This document shows positions 7,756 through 15,753 of a DNA stretch of 22,399 nucleotides, piece by piece. A program made the position numbers and the translations under genes. Source of the stretch: Paramacrobiotus richtersi (lineage: Eukaryota; Tardigrada; Eutardigrada; Parachela; Macrobiotidae); assembly GCA_034698045.1 (NCBI GenBank), contig JAQGAU010000956.1, positions 1 to 22,399 of the forward strand. Reading direction: 5' to 3'. The notes beneath the pieces were generated by a model. The model was not told the origin of the DNA, did no database searches, and saw only the letters and a program-made list of their open reading frames with translations. Numbering within the stretch: position 1 is the stretch's first letter; the number at the start of each line of letters is the position of its first letter.

Positions 7756-8045
7756 ATGATCACTGTTTTGGAAACATTCACACTTCCGGTTGCTTTTGCT
7801 GGTTGCATTGTTCCGTGCGTAATGCTTAGTACTTTTTCTTGGTCTCCAAGCAACTCACTGAGATCGCTTCGATTATCAATAGAACAGGCCACACGTAAGT
7901 GCGAGATGTTCCTGGAACAGCAGAAAATCTGTACTGTTGCTGGTTTTCCGATCACTCTGTATGTGCATGTGCATTAGGTCTTCGCTGGGAGAATGACAAT
8001 ATTTATCCCAATAATAATTTAACAAAACCGATTATTTCGAATTGA
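7756..8045 (+). CDS. putative two-exon gene, about 68 residues, unknown
   Basis: Exon 1 is 7756-7894, opening at ATG with a hydrophobic N-terminus (MITVLETFTLPVAFAGCIVP). It ends at a strong donor, ACAC|GTAAGT, in phase 1. An acceptor (GTGCATTAG) 83 bases on leads into exon 2, 7978-8045, which reads LRWENDNIYPNNNLTKPIIS in matching phase and stops at 8043-8045. The N-terminal region could be a signal peptide or membrane segment. Support is splice consensus plus phase match, with no homology. Confidence 0.35.
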
Positions 8046-8083
8046 TTCTCCTGTTGGATATTGTCGGAATATGACGACGCAGC

Positions 8084-8432
8084 ATGAGTAACATCGCTGG
8101 TACAAATAGGCTGACGATATGTCTGTTGGCGGACTGTTTCTCCGCTGCAAGTCCTTTTTTCCAATATATGATCAATCGGGCATTGAAACGAATGGCAGTC
8201 GCGGCGCCCTTCGAAGTGGATTCTGCGATCGGATTATTACACTTACATCATTTTTTACGTGAGTTCGTTTGTTGAAGACAATTGGGCTTACTCTTGAAAA
8301 TGGAAGATCGTTCTGCAACGATTCATTTCAGATGCTGCGAAATCACAAAGCAACACCAGTGTAGACGCTGATTCTGTCAGTCTGGATGCTATCACGGACG
8401 AGGAAGAGTATGACACGGATGAGGAGCGTTAA
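8084..8432 (+). CDS. putative two-exon gene with acidic C-terminus, 91 residues, unknown
   Basis: Exon 1 (8084-8258) starts at ATG, contains a basic segment (MINRALKRMAVAAPFEVDSA) and LLHLHHFL, and ends at donor TTTAC|GTGAGT in phase 1. The 73-base intron ends TCATTTCAG. Exon 2 (8332-8432) continues in frame as H-AAKSQSNTSV, DSVSLDAITD and EEEYDTDEER, then TAA at 8430-8432. After the TAA the same frame reads RIRRSDSDSGWTVRASSHD and stops at 8523-8525, so the TAA might be a recent nonsense mutation. An alternative 5' border is an acceptor at GCTGCAAG near 8150. No domain recognised. Confidence 0.45.
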
Positions 8433-8763
8433 CGTATCCGACGGTCGGATTCTGATTCCGGTTGGACTGTGCGCGCCTCTAGCCATGACCTTTATCATCC
8501 GCGACGAGGATCCACGGGAAAGTAGAACAATCTCGCGCTTTGGATTGTTGTGGAGTTGACCTGATCCTGAGTCTGTGTTGAACATTGTATATCGTGGCGC
8601 TGTGGAGGAATTAGAGGCACGTTTGTCAAAACTAACTCTGTATATATGGATACTTTTGTACGTACTGGATGATCCCGGCTGACCTGCTTCGTTTGCTACG
8701 CAAAGTTTGTCATCGAATGCTTCCATACCAGCTCAAATATCGAAATTGTTGTTTTTTCCGTAG

Positions 8764-9032
8764 GTTTGTTCCAAAGTCCAGGAGCATGGCTCTTTCTTTC
8801 ATATAATCATCACTTTCTTGAAGTTTGCTACAGTACATCACGCTGCAAGAAAACATGCTTCTCTCATTGTTACTATCCGAACACCTTGACTCCGAATTTC
8901 ACCACAGATAAGGAGCACACCTGCGACCGGAATAACTGGTGTAGAATTTCTCGAAACCATTCCAATTATTTTGCAAAAGCTCACATTCTGGTTACTTCAA
9001 TATTTGTAACGAGATTGTGTCATGTATTTTGA
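8764..9032 (+). CDS. cysteine-rich extracellular-type terminal exon
   Basis: A clean acceptor (TTGTTGTTTTTTCCGTAG) precedes a frame open for 89 codons to TGA 9030-9032. It reads CYSTSRCKKTCFSHCYYP, then TTDKEHTCDRNNWCRISRN. Seven cysteines, five of them packed into about 16 residues, and a closing hydrophobic stretch (HILVTSIFVTRLCHVF) suggest a secreted or membrane-attached small disulfide domain. The upstream exon was not identified. CYS and EHTC faintly echo CYSNER and GETHTC of genes A and B, but there is no DNA-level match, so kinship is speculative. Confidence 0.4.
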
Positions 9033-9102
9033 AAATGTGTAAGGAAAATTCAAATTGCAAAGAACAGTTCACAAGGTCACCTACTCGCTGATCCACTTTC
9101 AG

Positions 9103-9256
9103 GAGTCAGTACCTGTGCTGGGCAGATTCCGCACGTGCCGCCGAAATACCGACCTGTCTCACCTCAGATCCCGCAAACCTCCTGTCCGCATCCGAGCAAG
9201 ATACCGCAGAATTTAATGCATATTCTGCTAGCCTTTTTGAAATACTAGTTGATTAG
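9103..9256 (+). CDS. exon-like segment open in all three plus frames
   Basis: Follows acceptor TGATCCACTTTCAG. All three plus-strand frames stay open for at least 100 bases. One is proline-rich (HVPPKYRPVSPQIPQTSCPH, stop 9246-9248). Another reads ADSARAAEIPTCLTSDPANL and stops at 9254-9256. The flanks give no phase constraint, so I cannot choose. It may be the next exon after 8764-9032. Confidence 0.25.
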
Positions 9257-9370
9257 TTCGATAGTGAGTATGTAACCGGTTATTGTAATCTTCTAACAGT
9301 CGGCTTCTTTGCAGCATTGTGGCGATCGCAAATAAATGCATTTACATACCATGTGCACAATTTTGTAGAC

Positions 9371-9457
9371 ATGGGATTAGAGAACAGCGGAAACCCAACC
9401 ACTGGAACAGCTGGATCTGCATCTCACCCAAGTCCAATAATTCCTAGGCGCTTTTGA
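9371..9457 (+). CDS. possible N-terminal segment of the 9448-10444 gene
   Basis: An ATG at 9371 opens MGLENSGNPTTGTAGSASHP and SPIIPRRF, then TGA at about 9455-9457. The following gene's frame overlaps it, shifted by one base around a TTTT run. It is either a first exon whose junction is tiny or misread, or a chance ORF. Composition (S, P, T, G) suits a disordered N-terminus. Confidence 0.25.
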   Translation: MGLENSGNPTTGTAGSASHPSPIIPRRF

Positions 9458-10444
9458 GAAGCGTCCGCGAAGGAATTTGCTGATATTGCCGCCTGCTGGG
9501 TCAGTTGTAGAAGTGGACGAGCGGAACGCCGTGCATGGTGCTTCTGTTTGGCGGCTCCATGAGCAAATGAAGGCTGCATTCAGTGACAAGCACTTGGATC
9601 AGCTGGATTCCCTGTATGTCGATCCCCAGTTTGTGGATTATTTAAAGCATCCCTGGAAAATCGCGTCGTCCATCAAGAGCAGACAGTTAGCAGGTAATTC
9701 ATGCCGATATTTGCAACTCTCCAGTGGATTCAGTACCGAAAAGCGCTATTGTGCGACCGTAGGACGCTTGAACGAAACCTCACCGAACAAATTTTGTTAA
9801 GAAAACATTTTCCAACGCCACATTTTCCGGTTGTGAATCAGAAATGAATGTATTGGAAACTTGCAATTACTTCAGACAATGCTTAAAAATATGTAAACCT
9901 TGTTCGAAATTTCATAGTACCGCTAATCGGTAATGGTGCTGCTGCAATTCCTTACGAAAGGTCCAAAAGAAGCACGTGAGGCACTTTTTCGACATTATAA
10001 TAGCTAGTTTCAGCGCTTGCATGATGCATCTAACGCTTATGCTACCGTATAACATTGAATGTAAAACACGTACAACATTGAATGTAAAACACGTACGATA
10101 TGTACAGCGGGGAAAAAACATTAAAGTTTTATCAGTCTTTATGCTGCCGTTTTACAGAACCAACATTTAAGGCTGCAGACAAGCCGAAACCGGCCCAATG
10201 TCGGCATGCAATCGAACGACATGCCTTCCGCACCCTCCACGCGATACAGTTCAACTCGCCGATGCCAACGTCCAGGCCGACATCCAGTCCAGAACCTGCC
10301 GTTCTGTCCCGATACACTCGACAAAGGGTTCCCACCATTCCCGATTACGTTATTCCACTACGAAGTCAGGAAAGGGTGGATAAGACCCACTGGAATCCCA
10401 CATCCCGCAGCTGTATGAACGGTACATGGACTAATCCAAGCTGA
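9448..10444 (+). CDS. putative gene with two exons, about 175 residues, unknown
   Basis: Exon 9448-9693 reads FEKRPRRNLLILPPAG, then VVEVDERNAVHGASVWRLHE and DSLYVDPQFVDYLKHPW, and ends at donor TTAGCAG|GTAATT in phase 1. The 464-base intron ends CCGTTTTACAG. Exon 10158-10444 continues in the matching phase with EPTFKAADKPKPAQCRHAIE, a Pro/Ser/Thr linker (MPTSRPTSSPEP) and TRQRVPTIPDYVIPLRSQE, and stops at TGA 10442-10444. Two open stretches of 81 and 94 codons joined in phase by consensus sites make this one of the better models here. The 5' border (acceptor ATTCCTAG) is uncertain. No domain recognised. Confidence 0.45.
10051..10096 (+). repeat. perfect 23-bp tandem duplication
   Basis: AACATTGAATGTAAAACACG plus TAC occurs twice, head to tail, without a mismatch. 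It lies inside the intron of the 9448-10444 gene. A perfect duplication points to a recent slippage event. Confidence 0.9.
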
Positions 10445-10624
10445 AGGCGAAGCCAGACGGGGTGGGAACGAGCTGTTGGGAAAGAACGCGGAAATTGCAT
10501 GTCTGATTTGTGTACTGGTCCAGACTATACAAGGGCGATTAATGAGAAGGCTACCTGGCAAACGAGAACTAAGAGGGTTTAGCTTTGTTTGGGAATTCTA
10601 TGGCTGCAGTACTGAGCCGGTACG

Positions 10625-10732
10625 ATGAGGTGGTGCAAAGAGAATAAAGGAAAGTGTCGTGTTCCTCCAGGATATGTTAAACTTGTAAAATCTTGTACCG
10701 GCTCGGTCGCGATAGTTTACCGTGGCTTGTGA
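10625..10732 (+). CDS. short ORF, 35 residues, unknown
   Basis: MRWCKENKGKCRVPPGYVKL and then VKSCTGSVAIVYRGL, stop TGA 10730-10732. Three cysteines and many lysines. Another frame opens at 10590 (MAAVLSRYDEVVQRE). Both are short enough to be chance. Confidence 0.15.
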   Translation: MRWCKENKGKCRVPPGYVKLVKSCTGSVAIVYRGL

Positions 10733-11051
10733 ACGGGTGACGAAAGATGTGGGTCCTAGGACGAAGGAGACCAATCAAAGAGTTTCGATTGCCGCAGCAA
10801 TCATCAGAGCGTTGTTACGGGTTAACATCACTGTTTACGAAGGGTCGTGGAGGAGCTGATGCAATGGGATGAAGATTTCAGCGGTGCAGATCGCCGTCAT
10901 GCCGGTTAATCAACAAGTACTCCGAACCGCGCACGGCAGATATGGAGATGTCAGAACGGAGCAAACACAGACAATCACTGAGAAGGCCACATATTCCGAG
11001 AAGGCCCGGGCAACAAGACTGCTGGAGGCTGGCTTTCGGACACACCACTAA
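10716..11051 (+). pseudogene. near-continuous frame with one TGA, unknown
   Basis: From 10716 the frame reads FTVACERVTKDVGPRTKETN and RVSIAAAIIRALLRVNITVY, to a TGA at 10857-10859. It then reopens through KISAVQIAVMPVNQQVLRTA, GDVRTEQTQTITEKATYSE and ARATRLLEAGFRTHH to TAA 11049-11051. The same frame then runs open to 11349-11351. Over 212 codons only two internal stops occur, fewer than expected by chance. It may be a gene with a nonsense mutation, or separate exons. No family recognised. Confidence 0.3.
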
Positions 11052-11387
11052 CCAGCGCATATAGCAAGGGGCGCAACACACTCGTACCATGCAGCGCACC
11101 AGCATGGCGTGAACGCGATTGCGAATCGGTGCAGTATCGTAATTCTTTGCATGGATGCTACACGCTGCGCTGCATCATCTGAATGTTTCCTTAGGAAAAC
11201 TTTTATCGTCGTCACTGTTACACGTGATTTCGGTTACTTTGTTTTACGTTTAAACCTTCTCTCTCATCTCTTAATTAGAAAAATAGAAAAACTGAACTCT
11301 GTCATAGTGCTAAAAAGTATAATGCAAATCTGCGCACCGCGTCGGCCGTAACGTCTGCTTGAGTACAAATCGTACTATGAGTGATGA

Positions 11388-11585
11388 GTGTCGCATGTTC
11401 GTCCGCGCCGGACACGAAGCGGTTTCAAGGCGAAACAAGATCTGTTTCGATGGTACATTTTGACATCTGCCACACCTGTACATCCCGATACAGCACCGTT
11501 CAGTCACCTAGAAACAACTGCAACCTGGTACTTGTTTGTTTCTGGTCCGGAACACCGCATATTTTGCCAGTCTGCATCACTTTAA
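11388..11585 (+). CDS. exon-like ORF, 65 codons, unknown
   Basis: Open frame reading RWYILTSATPVHPDTAPFSH and then LETTATWYLFVSGPEHRIF, stop at 11583-11585. A TGA lies immediately upstream (11385-11387), so it needs a splice acceptor (perhaps ACACGAAG near 11417) or a non-ATG start. A second frame from ATG 11377 (MSDECRMFVRAGHEAVS) overlaps it. No domain. Confidence 0.25.
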   Translation: MSHVRPRRTRSGFKAKQDLFRWYILTSATPVHPDTAPFSHLETTATWYLFVSGPEHRIFCQSASL

Positions 11586-13657
11586 GACCGTGAGACGATG
11601 CATACACAAGGCAACAACAGACACTAACTAACTTGCACGTACGAAACAATGACAATGTATAGAAATTGTTGCTGGTACTTCCAAGCTAATAACAGAGGCT
11701 ACGTACGATAAACATCATCCAGATCATAATAATTTGTATCCCATCAGATCACGCGAGCTGTGATGTACCGCATATACGATGCCCGAGTCTTTTCTTCCTT
11801 CTTGTACCAGATGTTCTTGCATTCAACCACCAGCCAGCTTTCTGCTACACCTCAAGCAGTAGCATCAGAGTTTTCCTCGCTCTAGTTTGGTTTTTGCTGC
11901 ATCGGTGATCCCTCGTGTTTTATTATAACACAAAAGAGCATAATAGCAACGTTATGCGATACTCTCTGTGCTTTGTGAGCAGTTTTACTGCGACGCTGCT
12001 CATTTTGTTAAATTTGTTCCCACCATCGACAGACGTACCAACTACGTGAAACCCGTTAATAAGGATCCAGGTAAGTCAGAAATGATGGGGCCCTCGGTAT
12101 AGCAAAGATACTAACTCTTCAAGAAGAAACATTTGAAAATCCACAGCTGTCTTGCTAACCGAATACCGATTAAAAGCGTTTCATAACTTTTCTTTGTACC
12201 GAGGTGCGCTTTATTCATGACTTAAAAATCTGCTCAACAACATATGCCAAATTAAATAAAAAGTTGTCCCAGTTGGCACGTGAAGGAACAGTTGCCAAAA
12301 TCTGCTGGGAATTACCACGCATGATCTCAATACTTTAAACTTCAACGCTGAAACATAAAGGAAGTCAACCGCCCTTCACCAGTCCTAACTACCAACTTTT
12401 TACCAATCTCTCAAAGCAAAATAACTGCCTCTTCACACCAAACGCCAAAGGTTTTGCAAGCTAGAAGAACAAAACCTCAGCGTTCCAGACTCGAATTGTA
12501 ATGGTTCTTTTTTTCTTCACGTTTCGTAACTGCATACAGCGCATGCATAATGAAGTTACAATTACTGAACATTGACGCCGCTTTTATAAGGGCATATACA
12601 TCAAGAAGGTTTTAAAAGGTTTCTGACGTATGATAATATCGTCTTTATGCACCGCAAATCCACCGACACCACCGCCCAGGTTGGTTCTAGCCAGTCTTCC
12701 GCGGAAATGCTACATTTCTTATAACAGAATGAGATATGCCACCTGTCCCGATCCAGCATATCCGGTTTGGATTACTAACTTTTAGTCGATTACATGAGTC
12801 TTCGAGTTGTTACTACTTATAATAAAAAAAGCCTGATGAGGACTGCATGATCAGCAATACAGAGCTCGTACTTCTACAAAAGGAAACTGAAACTGAACTG
12901 CCGCAAGAGGTTTGCGGCGGAAGTATTAGCGTTTCAAAAAACATAGAAGTTCTTATGCGCCAGCAATGACATCGTGATAGGAATACACTTCGTTCCGGTT
13001 TGCGATAGTTGCCGTTATACAACTCGCTTTTGTTTTAGCGCAAAAAGTACCGTTCAACTGAAATATTTAACGACGAAGAACAGACATTAAAGCTGAACAA
13101 TACTTACTTGCCCCGTAGTAAGCTACTTGAACATCTTGGTAAGGTTTAGTGCGGTCAAATATTTGACTTTTACTGACCTAGTATTCGCGCAACAACTTGA
13201 GGCGAGTCAGTTGGTGTCCCTTTTGGTATTCATGAATTCTGGTACAGCTGAATGTCTCCAAGATCCGTAAAACTGCCATTTAAATAACGTCTTTGAACGG
13301 TTACATTCGTTCCCTTCTCGACAGAAGCAGAATTCTCTCTCCGTCTCAGCCGTCTTTATTTCATTAAAATGAGAACAGGTGTTTTCTTTGTAAAACAGAA
13401 CAGCAAAACTTGAACATTGAAAAAATGATCAGGGTAACTCAATCTCACCCAGTTTCACCCAGCTTTTCTATTGAACGTTGAAAGAGTGGTTTTGGGCTCG
13501 TGTCTGCTTTTCGAACTTTTTCACGGTAGACTGCACAGCAGCTGAATATACTTTGCGCTCACGGCTCGCTGACTCTAGGAGCGCAGGCCACTCCGCTTTG
13601 TTTAAGTAGCTACACACCAGCAAACATTTTCAGTGTGTGATTGGCATAAATACGCTA
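11586..13657. other. AT-rich, gene-poor stretch
   Basis: No frame reaches 70 codons. Two shorter exon-like segments were noted. 12174-12338 reads TEVRFIHDLKICSTTYAKLN then KKLSQLAREGTVAKICWELP, stop 12336-12338. 12601-12724 follows acceptor CGCTTTTATAAG and reads QEGFKRFLTYDNIVFMHRKS, stop 12722-12724. Both could be chance. A minus-strand frame of 69 codons (12813-13022) has no motif. Confidence 0.35.
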
Positions 13658-13908
13658 CATACACAAATATAATTTACATTATTTTGTGAGTATAGTGAAT
13701 TTTTTATGCACCGACGATGTTATTTTATGATCTATGGACTATGAGGCAAGATAGCGATCTACGGAATACGGATCACCCGTAGACCGCTATGTAAAGTCAA
13801 TTCACACATTCATAACTTTGAAAATTCATAACTTCTCGCCATTTATAGTGGTCGATACATAAAATATTTACTATACTCACAAAATTATGTAGATTTTATT
13901 GGTGTATG
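13658..13908. mobile_element. foldback element or MITE with ~110-bp imperfect arms
   Basis: The left arm contains CATACACAAATATAATTTAC and TTTTGTGAGTATAGTGAAT. Its reverse complement, CATACACCAATAAAATCTAC with TTTTGTGAGTATAGTAAAT, forms the right arm near 13862-13908. Inner arms pair again as AGCGATCTACGG against AGCGGTCTACGG around a short loop near 13770. The whole segment can fold into one long hairpin. It has no ORF, so it is a non-autonomous DNA element or a cruciform-forming repeat. Target-site duplications were not defined. Confidence 0.65.
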
Positions 13909-14075
13909 GGTGGTACTTAAGACGACAGCTAGGAGCCGAAAGTGGGTCGGGAAGAAGTTGTTTTTTGCATCTGCTATGTGGCAGATAATTGCTTGTATAG
14001 CTTGTCTGCGTGCGCAAAAGAATCAGCTACACAATGGTGTGCCGCGATCCTCTCTGGCCCCTTTATCCACTGAGC

Positions 14076-14317
14076 TATTCATAAGACAATGAAAAAACTT
14101 TGGAAGACAATTCTGAATGAGAAAGTTTTCCCGATTTGAGCTTGCCAGACGACAATCGACGTATTTTCGTCCAGAAAGCTTATCTACCAAAAAAAATTGA
14201 GTGAAATCTCAAAAATGATTAAATAAATCCAAAAAAACACTTTTTAAAAAGTGTTTTTTCCAATTTATTTCGTTATTTTTGTGTTTTTTCGAGATTTGTT
14301 TGAGTAGATAAGCTTTC
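14076..14317. mobile_element. MITE-like element, copy 1, with hairpin arms
   Basis: An inverted repeat spans 14174-14317: GAAAGCTTATCTAC at the left, GTAGATAAGCTTTC at the right, and a perfect central AAAAAACACTTTTT against AAAAAGTGTTTTTT around 14234-14261. The 5' part (AATGAGAAAGTTTTCC) and other landmarks recur at 21530-21775, so this is a dispersed family. No coding capacity is seen. Confidence 0.65.
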
Positions 14318-14430
14318 GGTACATCGCGCAGCATTAATAATTACTGCTTGTTATGGGTGGATTCAGCGTTTGTGGGTGCGTTTGTGTTGACCTAAAGAGG
14401 TCCGCTCGGTAACTCGGCCCCGACGCGCAG

Positions 14431-14475
14431 ACTTGCGTTACCTGGGTTCATCGTACTTGCGTTTACCTGGGCTGG
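14431..14475 (+). repeat. short direct repeat
   Basis: ACTTGCGTTACCTGGG recurs 24 bp on as ACTTGCGTTTACCTGGG, a minor two-copy tandem repeat in a G/T-rich stretch without ORFs. Confidence 0.6.
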
Positions 14476-14761
14476 TGCTGATGTACAGTGTACTTCTTGT
14501 GGTTGTTTCACTTGTAGTTGTGGTGTTTACTTATAGGTGCGTTCACTAATTCGACCAAGGATGCTAATGGCACTTTGCGGATGTTATAATAGCCGTTAGT
14601 TTTATGGGGGAAATGGGTACAGGTGGCGCATTCTTTATAGCAATACATACCGACGCAAGTCAAGAATTTCGCAAACGTTTTTCATGAGGAAAGTAGAAGT
14701 GGATCAGTACTGTCTTCCCTCCAAGTGCAATCGGCACCTTCGAAACAGAACTAATGGCTAG

Positions 14762-14884
14762 CTCTCACTTCTGCCGTATATGTGCGCATAGATATAAGCT
14801 TCACGCAACTATCTATGAAAAGTGAGAGGATCCGTTCAGATAGATCCCGACGTAACATCTATCCGAAGTGAGAGGACGAAGCAT
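14762..14884. repeat. inverted repeat CTCTCACTT / AAGTGAGAG
   Basis: CTCTCACTTC at 14762-14771 faces AAGTGAGAG at about 14820-14828 and GAAGTGAGAG at 14875-14884. The interior repeats TATCTAT-like and AGATAGATC motifs. With the outer pair as ends this is a ~123-bp MITE-like unit; no target duplication is evident. Confidence 0.45.
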
Positions 14885-15753
14885 ATTTCGAACATATTTG
14901 AATATTTCGAAATACCTTGCATCTATTTAGGGCGTTAACCTTTTCAAATTTTTCCACATATATCTGCGCCTCGTGGCCAATCAGAAACACGCAGGCTGGA
15001 AGTGCGCAGTAAAACGTAGGCTACTGGTTACTCTTATTGAATACAACAGATCACATAAATCCTGTAAATATGACAGTTAAACAAGTGATCAATTGAGAGT
15101 AAAAATATCGCCTGCAGTATGACTGCTTTTATGAATTTTAAAATAGTTGCCGTTTTAATACCTGTATTTGGACATGATTAAAGTTTTCAAACGGATAAAG
15201 CCGGGAAAAGAACCAAAAACATATATTTTGCCATCGTTATAATTCCCACAGTTATGTGATTATTTAGACAAGTACCACAACATTAACAGCCGGCCCATGT
15301 CACGGCATCGGCTCGCCATGGCGCTGGCGTCAGCTTGACATGAACTAAGAAATATCTGAGAATATGCCCAAGTCAGATCAAGATGTTGAGATACTCGAAA
15401 TATACGCATACTGATTTTTGTAGCACGAACGTGTGCGATCTATCTATGTTGTTTATATCTATGTCGGTATGAAATATGCTGTAGTGAGAGCTAGCCATAA
15501 GAAGCAAACGGAAAAACGAGGACTTTTTCGCCATTTCGGGACGCCATCCGCAAAATCCCCAACGCAATGGCTTGCGGGACGTGTAATGCGTTATTCGCTC
15601 TGTGAAGTTTTTTGCGATTCACATAGGGAACATTTCGAATACGACGCGCAATACAATTTTCACCACTTCCGGTTGGTCGCACACGTGTGTCTGTAATGCA
15701 AACGCTTGTCCTTCTGTTAAAAAAACGTGTAGTGGTTGTTTGCTGTCCTGCTG
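14885..15753. other. no certain gene
   Basis: An 87-codon plus frame (15433-15696) and a 63-codon minus frame (15491-15682) overlap and neither has a motif. The rest is AT-rich, with ATATTTCGAA-type repeats near 14885-14930. Confidence 0.4.

Noticed and set aside
8343-8726. 127-codon minus-strand ORF
   Set aside because: Its 3' third is antisense to the better-supported acidic exon at 8332-8432, and no domain was found. The upstream part remains formally possible.
10857-10859. Selenocysteine at the in-frame TGA
   Set aside because: No convincing SECIS core was seen downstream, and a second stop follows in the same frame. Decay is simpler.
10870-11051. Resemblance of KISAVQIAVMPVN to the anticodon-binding domain of class II tRNA synthetases
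   Set aside because: Only a few residues agree and the flanking conserved motifs of that domain are absent.
10878-11105. 75-codon cysteine-rich minus ORF
   Set aside because: It is the antisense shadow of a plus-strand frame with more protein-like composition; cysteines arise from complementary GCA/ACA codons.
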